Source of the DNA: Pseudomicrostroma phylloplanum
Taxonomy: Eukaryota > Basidiomycota > Exobasidiomycetes > Microstromatales
DNA length: 64,000 bases
Assembly: GCA_039545275.1 (NCBI GenBank)
Contig: BCHS01000008.1
Location: 682,001 to 746,000 of the forward strand
Reading direction: 5' to 3'
Shown: piece after piece, positions 45,996-57,922 of the stretch
Position numbering within the stretch: the stretch's first letter is position 1
How the letters are laid out: each line of letters begins with the position of its first letter
Notes under the pieces: generated by a model
The model's database searches: none
What the model saw: the letters and a program-made list of their open reading frames with translations, nothing else
Told to the model about the DNA's origin: nothing
Position numbers and translations under genes: made by a program

Positions 45996-47621
45996 ATGCC
46001 CCGCGAACTCATCTCCATCCAGGCAGGTCAATGCGGCAACCAGATCGGCTCACAGTTCTGGGAGTTCCTATGCAAAGACCACGGCATCGCACAGGATGGT
46101 ACACTCGAGGATCACGCAGTGGGGATTGATGCAGGGGACAGGAAGGATGTCTTCTTCTACCAGGCAGACGATGATCATTACGTGCCAAGGGCAATTCTGA
46201 TTGATATGGAGCCTAGAGTGAGTGGGGAAGAGAGAGTCGAGGGCGTATTTGCAGCGCAGCATAGGAGCTGATGATCTGGATGTTTGTCTACCTGCTTTCT
46301 GTGCTCCACCCAGGTCATTGCGGGCATTCGCTCAGGGCCATACAAGAACCTTTACAATCCAGAGAATATCTACACCTCAAAGGACGGCAGTGGAGCAGGG
46401 AACAACTGGGCACTGGGATACGAGTCTGGAGAGAGGGTGGCAGAGGAGCTCGTGGATATGATTGATCGAGAAGCTGACGGGAGCGATTCGCTGGAGGTGA
46501 GTGAGAGGAAGAGAGATGATGATAACGCTCTACAACACCAAGCTGAATTTCATTAACACTTGACATCCACCCTTCATGCTTCATCTCTCAGGGCTTTCAA
46601 CTGATCCACTCGATAGCAGGAGGTACAGGTTCAGGACTAGGCTCCTTTCTGTTAGAGCGGCTAAAGGAGCACTTCCCCAAGAAGATTGTCCAGACCTACT
46701 CCGTCTTTCCCAACAACGAAGAGACGTCCGACGTAGTCGTGCAGCCCTACAACTCCGTCTTGGCCATCAAGCGTCTGGTGCAAGAGGCAGACGCGGTCAT
46801 CGCACTCGACAATGCTGCGCTGGCTAGAATCGCGGCGGATAGGCTGAATAGCTCGGATTCGAGCTATAGCCAACAGAATCAGCTCGTGTCGACTGTGATG
46901 GGAGCTGCGACTAGGACATTGAGGTATCCGGGCTACCTGAACAATGATCTGGTAAGTGGTAGAGGGTGATGAAGTCGCACCGGCGAGGCTTGCAAAGACG
47001 CTGACGCGCTCACCTCCCCAACCTCAGACTGGCATCCTGTCGGGCCTGATCCCAACACCTCGCTGCCACTTCCTGATGACCTCCTACACACCCTTCACAT
47101 CCGACACCGTCGATCGCGGCAAGATGACAATGAAGACGTCCGTGCTAGACGTGATGCGTCGTCTTCTCCAGCCCAAGAACCGCATGGTCTCAATCCAAGG
47201 CTCCTCGAAATCCTCGTGCTACATCTCCATCCTCAACCTCATCTCGGGCGATGTAGACCCCCGGGAGGTGCACAAGTCCCTTCTGCGCATCCGCGAGCGG
47301 GACCTAGCGACCTTCATCCCCTGGGGACCCGCCTCGATCCAGGTAGCCCTAACAAAGAAGAGTCCCTTTGCCTCAAACACCCACCGCGTCTCCGGCCTCA
47401 TGCTCGCAAACCACACGGGCATGGGAGCCCTCCTCAAACGCACCGTGATGCAATTCGACCGACTCAAAGGGAGGAATGCCTTCTTGGGAGAGTACAAGAA
47501 GCAGAGGATGTTCAAGGATAACTTTGATGAGTTTGATGAGGCGAGGGAGTGTGTTGTGGATTTGATGAACGAGTACAAGGCGGCGGAGAATGAGGATTAT
47601 ATCACTGGTGGGCAGGACTGA
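45996..47621 (+). CDS. TUB4: Gamma-tubulin, spindle pole body microtubule nucleator
   Basis: Nucleates microtubules in the gamma-tubulin complex at the spindle pole body. Exons 45996-46217, 46314-46496, 46592-46951 and 47028-47621; all introns are 76-96 nt and phase 0. The product is 452 residues, the family's length. Gamma features: [19 protein letters not shown] start, [34 protein letters not shown]. The tubulin signature GGTGSGLGS is at residues 145-153 and YPGYLNNDL ends exon 3. Later come the gamma-type [34 protein letters not shown] and the C-terminal [14 protein letters not shown]. All conserved GTP-loop residues are present. Convergent with the rhomboid gene, 263 bp away. Confidence 0.98.
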
Positions 47622-47884
47622 GGGGCTGGCGAGGCGAGCCTTCTGAATCAATGACGAAGGAAGGTGAGGGGCCAGTGACGCCACCTTGTGTAGACGATCT
47701 GCCGATTTACTGTAATTGTACCAACCGCTTCACCCTTGAGTGCTGCCACCGACGTGGTATGATCTAGTATACGGTAAGTAGTTGGTGGAATGGCTGTGGT
47801 ACAGCACTCTATAGTACAATGGTCATGTCTCACGCCCGCATGATACCCCTCCTAGTTCCCCGGCTCTTGCTGTGCTCCTCACCT

Positions 47885-49297
47885 TTACCTCAACCTCAAC
47901 CTCCTCCCCCTAAGCTTCCACGCCCAAAAGGCTACCCCTCCAAGCATCCCACCCAGATGCGCCGCATGGTCCGTATTCCCTCCCAAGAACCTCCCCAATA
48001 AATCCCTCCCAAACCACAGTCCCCCAACCTCATTCAAAGTCATCCCCGCCAGGAGAACCCTCGCGGTACAGGGTATGATAAAGAAGAACATGAATCCTTG
48101 CTTTGGGTCGAGGAAGGTTAGGGTGGAGAGAATGGCGAATACAGACCCGGAGGCGCCGAGCGTTGAGTATCCCCCCTCGGGACGTTTTCGCTTGGGATGT
48201 AATTTTGGCTCTAGGTAGATGAAGTTGAACGAAGAGGCTAGACTCCCCGCTACTCCTCCTAGGAGGTACACCCCTAAAAAGTAGGCACTTCCGATTTTGG
48301 TTGCGAGGGCAGGAGCGAGAAATGCGACGGAGAGCATGTTCATTGCGAGGTGCTGCGGGACTGCATGGCTGAACGTGGCCGTGAGTACGTTCCACCATCT
48401 CCCCTCTTCCCAGTTGCGTTGACTGTGTAGGAAATTATTGAACATCCTGAAAGGCCAGGTTGGGTCGCCGGATCTTGTGCGGGGGGAGTTCATGGCGTAT
48501 TGCCAGAAGAGGAAGACGAGGATGTTGAGCGCGATCAGACCGTACACTAGCACTGGGGTGGGAAGACGGTCGGTCTGGGAGATGAACCAGGGGAGAGAGC
48601 CGGGAGAGCCGCCGTGGTTGCCCTCGTAGCTCTCTCGTGGAGCGCCTCCGGAGGATCGCGAGACAGAGGGGAATGATTGGGACGGAGGCGGCCTTTGAGG
48701 CGCAGGAGGATGAGGAGATGCGCTATTGTCGGGGGGCGGAGCGGGGGGTGGCGGTTCCTCTAGCGGTTCCTCTGGCGCCGGAGGAGGGGGAGGGGGAGGA
48801 GCAGCCTCTTTGCGAGGAGGCTGAGAAGGTAGCGGCGGCCGCGTCGGTCCTCCTGGCCGCTTCTTCAATGGACCCTTTGCAGCAGGCGGTGTAGACCGTG
48901 AAGCTCTACTGAGCACAGCATGGCTGGAGAGGAGGTCGTTGTAGCGATATGAGGACGAAGTTGCGACTGCTTGCCAAGGCATCCGTGCTCTGTCTGCTGT
49001 GGTCTGCAGGGATCGTGGCCAGGAGAAGGTGGCTGTATCCTTGGCTGCCCGTATCACTTCCTGCAGACGCGAAGGCGACGTCGAATGCCCCGAGACCTCG
49101 GCATGGTCGACTCTCGCAGTCCAGCTTGATGCCCTAGTGGTGTACTTGGCTCTTGTGGTCGCACTGTTGGCCTGGAAGAAGGAGACGGTGGCGGCGGCGG
49201 CGGCGGGAGGTAGTCGCGATGAGGAGGATGTGCTCGGAAAGAGGAGAGCGAATGCACCTCTACTGCCCGCACTTGACGCGAAGCAGGCACCGTTCAT
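47885..49297 (-). CDS. PCP1: Mitochondrial rhomboid protease (Pcp1/PARL type)
   Basis: An inner-membrane serine protease; yeast Pcp1 cuts Mgm1 and Ccp1. The ATG at 49297 starts a 470-residue, intron-free chain; frame continues upstream without another ATG. The first about 150 residues are Ser/Ala/Arg-rich, consistent with a mitochondrial presequence. Next is a striking Pro-rich linker (runs of seven and four prolines), then the rhomboid core beginning TPVLVYGLIALNILVFLFW. WWNVLTATFSHAVPQHLAMN carries the oxyanion-side HxxxN motif. The catalytic serine is S383 in GASGS and the catalytic histidine is H447 in DHAAHLGG. The fold has the expected hydrophobic helices. The Pro-rich linker makes it longer than yeast Pcp1. 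Confidence 0.93.
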   Translation of the reverse strand: MNGACFASSAGSRGAFALLFPSTSSSSRLPPAAAAATVSFFQANSATTRAKYTTRASSWTARVDHAEVSGHSTSPSRLQEVIRAAKDTATFSWPRSLQTTADRARMPWQAVATSSSYRYNDLLSSHAVLSRASRSTPPAAKGPLKKRPGGPTRPPLPSQPPRKEAAPPPPPPPAPEEPLEEPPPPAPPPDNSASPHPPAPQRPPPSQSFPSVSRSSGGAPRESYEGNHGGSPGSLPWFISQTDRLPTPVLVYGLIALNILVFLFWQYAMNSPRTRSGDPTWPFRMFNNFLHSQRNWEEGRWWNVLTATFSHAVPQHLAMNMLSVAFLAPALATKIGSAYFLGVYLLGGVAGSLASSFNFIYLEPKLHPKRKRPEGGYSTLGASGSVFAILSTLTFLDPKQGFMFFFIIPCTARVLLAGMTLNEVGGLWFGRDLLGRFLGGNTDHAAHLGGMLGGVAFWAWKLRGRRLRLR

Positions 49298-49727
49298 CTT
49301 CCCCTGACGAGACAGGGAGGTGAGGTTGAGGATGCGCTTTTGCACTCGACTACCCCTAAGGAATGCTCTTCTACCTATAGTATAGTATGGGATGCGAGCA
49401 TGAATCAAATCCCCCTCGGTTTGCGGGTAAGACAAAGCGCCTCCTTGTTCCTGCCGAGGCCAATTGTCAGGAATCTGGGCCAATGCGGGCGGAGTCTGAA
49501 TCGCAATCTCGCACAGGGCAACTCACGCAGGGGATGCGCTTCCCGTTGGAAAAACAAGCTTCACCCGCAACACTACGCCCAGACACAAGCCACTGCTGCT
49601 TTAAGCCAATACCTCGACTGGCATGGTCAGGCTAAACGGCTGAGACCATCGCCTCAAGTAGCTTCTGTCTTTCCTTCCCACTCCTTCGCCGTGCCACCTC
49701 TACTCCTCTTTGCTTCGCTGCGCCGCA
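49298..49727. other. Divergent promoter region PCP1/DMT transporter
   Basis: A 430-bp stretch between two divergent start codons, with open frame continuing upstream of the rhomboid ATG. No element was recognised. Confidence 0.5.
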
Positions 49728-52700
49728 ATGGTTGCCGGTGACCACACCAGACCGGGTATGGCCCGGCAGCTGTCCAACGTCTTTGAGCCGCCAGCGCCAA
49801 AGCAGACAGGAAGGCTGTCTAGCTTGCCTGGAGGAAGACCGGTGGGTACACTCATCAGTATGCTCTGGGGAGGTTGACTGGCTGACGCTGCTCCCCCTTA
49901 TCCTCTCTGATCTGCCTCGGCCCATAGGCTCTGTTCGCCTTTGGACTCTCCCTTGTAGCATACACACTCCAGACCGAAGCAGCTCAATACGTCCAGCAGG
50001 GTCTTGGGTACCGCAAGCCGTTCCTCAGCCTGTCAGTGTAGCATCAAACACATCACAAGCTATCCGCTCGGAGCTGACCATACCTGCTGGCCGCTGCTGC
50101 CTCCCCTCCCCACTCGCAGATATCTCGGCCATTCCGGCTTCACAATCTTGCTCCCGCTCCATCTCCTCTTCCTGCGGTGTAGCACCAAGCTCCCGTACAG
50201 TCACTACCTTCATATCATCGCACAGAACCTCCACTGGCAGCTCAGCACACCAACAAGACATGTAGAGGGCAAGGTCCAAGAAGACATCAGGAGGAGGCTC
50301 AGTGTCCACAGTGGCAGAGATGGGCGCACGGGCTACTCGGATCGTACAGACGCGGCTTTCGACCAAGACGAAGACGAAGAGGGTCTGCGATCGAATCCTA
50401 CCAGTAGGCCATCCATGAGCCGTCCCATCTCCTTCCGAGACTCGCTCCACCTCTCGCATCCCCACCTCGCCTCAAGCATACCAGGCCCTCCACCTTACAA
50501 GAGTGCAGCTCAACGAACCTTTGGCTTCGACCTCCCCAAGCTCATACTCATGCTCCTGACCTTGATGGGCGCCATCACCATTCCTGCCCTCAGCTGGTAT
50601 TGCGCCGTGCCCATGACCTCCATGGCCGACATCACCGCGCTGTACAACACATTCAGCGTGTGGGCATTGGTATTCAGCGTGTGGTTCTTTGGAGAAACGT
50701 GGAGCAGAGTGAGTAGAACGATGACAAGTAAGGAGCCCATGACGGGAAAATAAAAATAAAAATGCTGACCTACGGAACTTCCTTGCGTTGCGTTACAACA
50801 GTACAAGGTTACCTCTGTCCTCCTCGCATGTGGAGGAGTCATCGTCGTAGCATATGGAGGCGGCGAAGAGGGAGAACACAGGAGACGGCCCAAGGAGCTC
50901 GACCCCGTCTATGGCAAGCCCTCGGCAACGGCTTCTGTCTCTTCTGTTCTAGCCACATCAACATCGACAGACAGCGCCGCTGCTGCACGGAGTCCTACCC
51001 AAGCAGTAGAGGCTCGCCTGGCCGAGATAGCGCGGGGCGAGACCGGCGCAGTGAAGGTGCAGGTAGTCGACTTTGTACCCCGAACGCCTGCTGCAGCCAA
51101 GAAAGAACGCGCCGAAGCTCCTCCTCCCGAAGAGTCTGCCTCCAACCCTCTCTTGGGGGACCTCCTTGCCCTCTTCGGCGCAATCACCATGGCTGCCTAC
51201 GAGATGGCCTTCAAGCTCCTGGGCACGCTCCCCGACGAGGAGGCACAGAAGAAGCGATGGGATCGAGCACAAGGCGGCGGCGGCAGCAGCAGCGGTGGTA
51301 GGCGGTCCAGAGCGGGGTCCCGAGCTGGGTCGAGACCGACTTCGAGGCACCAGCGGGTGGTGAGCGGTGAAGCTGATGATGAGGATGAGGATGAGGAGGA
51401 GCGGTTGCTCGTTGGTGTGGAGCGCGAGGAGCAGAGCCACGGCTCCAAGCGCTCCAGTAAGCGGGGTAGAAAAGAGCGCGACCACGTTATCGGTCTTTCA
51501 GATGACGAGGCACAGGAGGGCGGCTCCCTCGCCATTCCCAAGCAGTCCACGGAGCGTTCCGCCATCTGGTCTCCATCTGGCGATGGAGTCTCCCCCTCTG
51601 CTCCGGACGGTAGCAGCGCGCGAGTCCCACCAGACTACGGCTCTGGCGCCAGCTCCCCCTTTCTTTCCATCGAGAATAGTGGCAGTGGCGGCGGCTTTGG
51701 CGGTTCCTCCAAGCAGAGGGCCAGCAGCGTAGAGGGGAGCAGCAGCCGTCGGGGAAGTCGTGGGGCGATGAGCGACCCGCTCAGCGTCGAAGCCGTCAAG
51801 GACCGCTTGCAGGCCAGCGACCGGAGAGGCGCGCGGGGCGGCGCTGCTGCTGGCGTTTCTCGCCCTCGCCAGAGCAAGGCGAGATCCGCGCTCGTCTCGG
51901 ACGAAGAAGAAGAAGACGAGGCGACAGAGACGGAGACGGAAACGGAGAGTATTCTCCAATCTGGGGACGAAGAGGAGATCCTAGCTGGAGGAACACGCCT
52001 GGGGCGCAATAGGCCCCTGTCAAGGCCGGGCGGTGGCGGCCGTAGTGGGCGAGGAGCTGGCAAGCGGAGGACGGTTCTCTTTGATCAGGATCGCCCGTAC
52101 AAGGAGGACCAGCCCAGCGACGATGATGATGATAATGACGAAGAGCAAGACCCCGACGAGACACTTCGCGAGACACGCCCTAGCGTTCGCGAGGCACGCC
52201 ACCCCTCCTCTGTTGCAAGCACTGCGGCTCATGGTTCTGGCACGAGCGAGCAGACGATGTGGATCCCGCCGCCGCTGCCCTTTGGGTTGCACGCCAACAT
52301 TATGACGACGGGAATTGGAGTCGTGACTGCGGGGACGTTGTGGATTGGTGTGGTGAGTAGATCCGCCGAACCCGCTTGGGGTGTGACAAGGCGTGTAGAG
52401 GAGATGTACAGCAGACATTGAGGAGCTGACATCTGCTGCGGTCTTCGATCCCCTCAATGCACAAACGTACGCACGTACAGCTCGTGGCCCACCTGACTGG
52501 TTGGGAGCCCTTTGAGCTGCCACACAATGCAGTCACCGTCTTTGCCATCCTATTCGTCGTCTTCTCCGGAGGTGAGTCTTCATGCAGCCCTCCCATGCTC
52601 ACTGCAACCAACCCAACCACCCATCTGACCCTCTTCCTCCCTCTCCCCCTCCACCCTCTTGCGCTCCGACCCTTCTGTGGTATTGTTTTGGGCCACAGTC

Positions 52701-52901
52701 ATCTTCAACGCCTGCTTCATGCTCCTCCTAGCCCTCTGGGGACCCGTGACCGCATCCGTCTCCTGCCTACTCAGCACAGTCGCCGTAGCCATATTCGACG
52801 CTCTACTGCGGGGCGCGTTCAGTATTGTGAGCCTTGTGGGGTGCTGCTTTATTGTTGGGGGATTTGGGCTGTTGATGCTCGAGGGGGGTGGGGGACATTG
52901 A
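49728..52901 (+). CDS. DMT-superfamily (EamA/SLC35-like) membrane transporter with large disordered loops
   Basis: Six exons: 49728-49841, 49928-50031, 50120-50708, 50802-52352, 52481-52571 and 52699-52901, with consistent phases, give 883 residues. About ten hydrophobic segments can be seen, for example ALFAFGLSLVAYTLQTEAA, then YRKPFLSLYLGHSGFTILLP, LILMLLTLMGAITIPALSWY, VTSVLLACGGVIVVAYGGG, LLGDLLALFGAITMAAYEM, IMTTGIGVVTAGTLWIGV, and three more in the last exons. The KPF...Y...S segment and the layout recall fungal DMT/SLC35F-like vacuolar or Golgi carriers such as YML018C. The substrate is unknown. Two hydrophilic loops are long: about 100 residues in exon 3 and about 340 acidic, Gly/Ser/Arg-rich residues in exon 4. 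Confidence 0.78.
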
Positions 52902-53194
52902 GCTGGGTAGGACCCAGGTGCACAGAGGAAAGAGCGGATGATGATGGTAGCCCACCTGCGGAATGGTATGCATTATACACTCGGCCGACTCGCCTCGCAG
53001 CAGCAGCAGCAGTAGCAGCATGCAGTGCAGTGCAGTCAGGTCACCTCATTTGTACAACGTCTCGCTGCCTCCCTTCCTCTCTTCATTCTCCTGCCTTGCC
53101 CTCTCCTCTCTCATGTTTCCTCCCGCCTGCCGTGTTCCGCACCTTCCCTTCTGTTATTTGCCAAGCTCATACATGCACACATACATGACTTGCT

Positions 53195-56100
53195 TCAAAG
53201 CGTCTCAGCCCCAACCCCACCTTCAGCAGTGGCAGTCTCAGCAGTGGCAGCCTCGGCAGAAGCAGCAAGTGCTCCTTGGGAGAAGACGCCCCGGCTGAAC
53301 ATGCTCGCGACGGCTTGGAAGGGGTCGTCTGCCTCGCGCACCTCTTGTAGAAACCTGTTCGCCAAAACCAACAGGCAGGGCAGGGGGAGAGAGGGGGGAG
53401 GGTAAGGGCGAGGGGTGGATGTGTCAATAACCCCCGTTCTATCCTCGCAGCAAAACCACTGCGACCTGCGACCTGCACCTCTGCCTTTGCTCCTGGAACA
53501 CTCACAAGTCATGCCTGCTCGCCATCTCCTGGTTATTCTTGCGTATATCGCGCACCACGCCGTACGCGCGCGCGCAGGAGGGACACTCGTTCTCTGCCTC
53601 GCCGAGACAGCGGGCGTGGTAAGAGTGTTTGCACTGCGAGACGAGCGAGGGGGGCGAGCGAAAGCAAGCAAGAGTGGGAAAGAGGGAGGGAGAAGGCATC
53701 AGTACGAGCGTCTCAGCTATTGCAAGGACAGAAGGGTGTAGTTGGGACGGACGTATGGAGGCGGGTCCAAAGACTCACCATGAAGTGCACGGCGGGCAAG
53801 TCCAGCTGACCACCACAGGCCGTGCATCGATTGGACTGGAACACCCTCGGCTCGCCCGTTGTGAGCTCTTCGATTTCCTTTTCCTTGCGCGCCGTCTCGG
53901 CTCGGTAGGACTCGATGAGGCGGTGGTCCTTAGCGTGGCATGGCCCGGGAAAGAGATTGAGTGGAGTCAGCTTGGAAGCTCTCATCACGGGGAGCGAAGA
54001 AATTGCGCTATGCTTTGTCCGCCAGGGGTACTCACCGCCTCCTCCTCCTCCCTCTCCTCTCTAACCCTCCCCTCCAGAAATCCCCTAATGAGGCCCACGT
54101 TCGCGTACCCACCCTCCTTGCTCAACAACCCCACAATCTCCAGCGTGCTCATCAGACGCTCCTCCTCGATCTGCACGAGGATGTCCTCCACTTCCACGCG
54201 GTGCTTGCTCAGGAGCAGAGGGTGGGAGATGAGAAAGGAGAGGGCCTGCGTGTAGAGCGTTGGGGAGCGGGTATGGTACCGTGCGAGGGAGGAGAGGACG
54301 TGTGTCGAGGAGGGGCAGGCATCTGCCGCGGATGAGGCTTGGCCGTTCTGCTGCTCTGAAGAAGAGGTTGTCACCGACCCGCCGCTTGGCACGCTCTTGA
54401 GCTCCTCCTGTGCCTTTTCCATCCAGAGGGTGAGGATCTCTTCGTACATCCCCATGCGCTCGTACAGGGCCACAATGCCCTCTGTGAATTCTTCGTGCTC
54501 GCAGAGGATCAGAGCATGTGAGATGTCATAGGGAAGGTGGCGATGTTGACGTAGCAAGTTGAGGGCTTGTTGGTGATCCGAAGAGAGAGTCACACCGCCA
54601 TCGGATGTTGCTGGTGCCGCGATAGCTTTCTTCGTCGAACCACTGGAGGCAGAAGAGGACCGACCTTCCTTGAGGTACATCTCCAGCAGAGTGTTCCAGA
54701 TGGACCTCTGTTCCTTGCGATCCTCATCCTCGTACAGCTCATCCTCAACCTCCCAAACATCCTCCGCCTCGTCGCTGAGTACGTCCAGCTCGGCAGCAGA
54801 GTCTTCGACGGCCTGACCGAACCGAGCGAGAGCCACAGTCTCGAGGAACCTGCGGAAGGAACGTGGGTAGCGGATGAAGTGCGGGAAGAACTGCCTGGCA
54901 GAGGGAATCTCGTATGGAGCCGAGGCCGACGCCGAGGTGGGGGCCTCGCCTTCCCCTCCCTGTATCGATGTTGCAGCACTGGCGTCTGCTCCGATAATAT
55001 ACGGTCCCGCTTTTGCGGCGGCTTTTCTGCCTTGCCCGTCCGCCTCAGATTCAGTGGTAGCCGTCGATGTACCTCCCGCTCCGGTGAGGTAGCCCAAGAA
55101 GCCCTTCCCATGCGACCCGCCTTCTCCGGCAGACTTGGCGGCTTTAGCCGCTTGCTCAATAGCCCCAGACGAATTCGACACATGCGGCCTGTATGCGCCA
55201 GCACAGAGCTCGATGAGCAGATCCGTCGTCTGCCGCTCCGCTTCCTCCTTCTCGCTGCCTCCGCCACCCGACAACAGCAGGCCTGCGTAGATCTTGAGAC
55301 ACTCTATCACCTCTGCCGCCTGCCGAGTCCTGAGCCACTCGATGGCCTCAAAGGGCTTGTTTGTGTCCTCGATCTTGATCCTTAGATATTCCTCGCCCAG
55401 CCCGAACTTGCGCGCAAGGTAGGCAGCCTGGTCAAAGTAGTTTGCTGCCCGGCAGACCTTGATGGCTGTAGGCAGATCAAAAGGAAGAGAAGCTTTCCCA
55501 TCTGCCTCGGCACGAGTAACGCTGCCCGAGTCATCGTCGCTTGAGTCTCCGTCGGCGTCTCCAGATGTCGTGACGTGCGAGCGCCTGATGAAGCGGTCGA
55601 GAGAAGTGGTGTCCTTCATCTTTGTGTAGCAGTTGAGCAGCAACGTCGTGTGGTCTGAGTTTGCTAGACCTCTCCGGTGAAGCTCTTGTAGGTAAAGAGT
55701 CAGAAGCGGGATACGCTGGGCATCCAGGAACTACACAAACGCAAGGATGAAAATGCTCAGCATCCTTTGATCGTCGTCAGCTTCTCTCTAGCTTGACACT
55801 CACTTTCCTGATGATGTAGCTCTCTCCAACGCCCGCCTTCCTCCTTCCCCTCTTCTTCCCTCCTGTGGACGCTCCAGCAACGCCAGCAAAGGCCCCCACA
55901 CTCTTGAGGTAGCCCATCTTCATGCTCCCCTCATGATCGCCCTTCTCGTACAGATGGTCACCATACTTGATCCAGATCTCGCCCAGGAGTACATTAAGCC
56001 TCTCGACGCTCTCCGGGTCGTCCTTGTCCGCCTCACTAGACGCGGGAGCGTTCAGTCTACCAAAGTGCGACTTGGCCACCTGGGACGCGAGGAGGAAGAG

Positions 56101-57600
56101 ATGCTTGCGATACAGGATCTCGATCTTCTCCCTCAGAGGCTTCTCGCTGAGCTGAAGAAGAGACCCAGATTCAGACAGCAGGAAGACGTCCTCCCTATGT
56201 GATGCTAGCGCAGGAGATGGCGCAGAATCGGGGAATGCAGCTCGCAAGGCTCCAGTGAAGGTCCCGGTGTAAGACAGGAACTTCCCATCTAGGTCGAAGA
56301 TGCTGACCCGCGTGACCTCTTGGCCGGCTTCCCTCACAGATGGGCTGTACGTACCACCGTTACTGTGGGAGCCGTTAGCTGCAGCGCCATGCGAAGCGCC
56401 TACAGAGCCCATTTCACTGCTGTCTAGGGGAGGGGAGAGCACGACAAGATGCCGAGACGTCGGCAGAAGGAGTACCTTGGCCTTGGACCCTTCATAGGCG
56501 TAGCAGTCTTCCCTTCCGTTCGAACCAATGGTGTAGATTGCCTCTGGCCGAGCAATGAGCAGCTTTGCTTCTCCTGCCGTGCCTTCCGCTCCAGTCCCGC
56601 CTGTGCCCGCTAGAGGCGGAAGGAGCACTGAGCAGCCCAAAGGTGATCCGATATCATCGAGAGTCACAGGGGGACTACCTGCCCCCTTGCCCAAGACTGT
56701 GTACTTCATCACTCTGGACAGCGTTGCGATGAACAGACTGAGTCTCTGGTTCCAATGCGAGTGACCTTCATCGCCAGAGGAGGAGAAGGCGAGAGCCGTC
56801 ACTGGCTCCTGCTCTGGGGCTGGGGCCGAAGACGAAGACGCAGCGGCATCTGCTCCAGGCTGGTATACGACCTTGAACTTCGGTAATGTGACAGCGGAAC
56901 CTACTGGATTGGCCGAGGTAGGAAGAGGTGCGCCTTCCAGCGTAGCCGACAGTTTTCGCAGTAGGAGCACCGCTCCGCTGGACAAGGAGCAGGCGAGGTA
57001 CCCCAGGCCTGCAGTGATAGACACAGCAGCGATCGGGAAGGGTCTTCTGCCGTGCTGTACGCGTCCCTCTGCCATGAGCCGAGGCCTCCACTGCCAGAGA
57101 CCATCCTCGTCCCTCTCCCCTTTCCGAGACCGGAGGGAGGCGAGGTTGGTCTTGAGATTCCATATCCTCAGCAGGGGAAAGCCGGCTCCGCCTTGGTCTT
57201 CTGACAAAACGACGAGGTGCGAAGAGGTCGCTTCGTACTCTACATGGGTCACGGCTCCGTCCTGGATCGCCGGGAAAGGAGGGGTGAGAGGTTGGAGCGT
57301 GGTGGGGTCTACCAGTACCAGAAGCCCCTTGGTGAGCGTGACGAGGTGGGGAAAGTCAAGATGTAGAGACCCTTTGGAAGCGCTGGATGTTGCAATCTGG
57401 CCATCGTCGTCGCTGCTTGCTGGATGTACGGCGATGGGAAAGGCGCCTAGATGGAGTACCGAATGCACTTGCGAGACTGGTTGCCCGGCAAAGGTCGTCG
57501 AGGGTGGGCAGGCCTCTACGCAATTGTAGAAGGGCAACGACCTCCAGGCAGGGGCTGGTGGAGGTTGAGCCAGCTGCTGCTGAGGGTCGACTGTACCCAT
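53195..57600 (-). CDS. VPS11: VPS11, core subunit of HOPS/CORVET tethering complexes
   Basis: A scaffold for endosome and vacuole fusion. Exons 57600-55804, 55730-54036, 53928-53779, 53633-53506 and 53354-53195 give 1309 residues. The start MGTVDPQQQ is chosen because the WRSLPFYN block (family W-x-x-F motif) follows soon after. An N-terminal beta-propeller precedes the clathrin-like repeat part, where exon 2 opens with the family's FLDAQRIPLLTLYLQELH and LLLNCYTKMKD. The C-terminal RING-H2 has C1199, C1202, C1215, H1217, H1220, C1223, C1231 and C1234. It is split by a 145-nt intron between the first cysteine pair and the CKH. The acceptor before residue 1165 is AAG, less common than CAG/TAG. 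The chain is longer than usual because of low-complexity inserts. Confidence 0.95.
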
Positions 57601-57922
57601 GAGATACCAACAATGGACGCCGGGCGTTGGTCGATGGTGAGTGAGTGAGTGACTGGCCGAGGTGAGTTGCGGAAGGAGCCTTGGCACACACCTTGCTCGC
57701 CCTCGTCTGTCGCACAGGCCTCCCCCCCCCCCCCTCTCTCTCCGCTCCGATGTCTTGTCCCGGAGCCGCGTGTGGAATCTTTTGGGCGAGGAACATCTGG
57801 GCCTCTTTCCGTAGACTTACACCCCGCCATCATCGCCATTACCTAGATACCACTGCTCTGCTCGGACTGCCTCGTATTCTCACACCAGGGATCCTCCTCG
57901 CAGTCTTCGCATCTCGACCAAG
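57601..57922. other. Divergent promoter region VPS11/uL14m
   Basis: About 320 bp between divergent start codons, with an uninterrupted run of 13 cytosines at 57722-57734 followed by CT repeats. No gene is seen. Confidence 0.5.
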
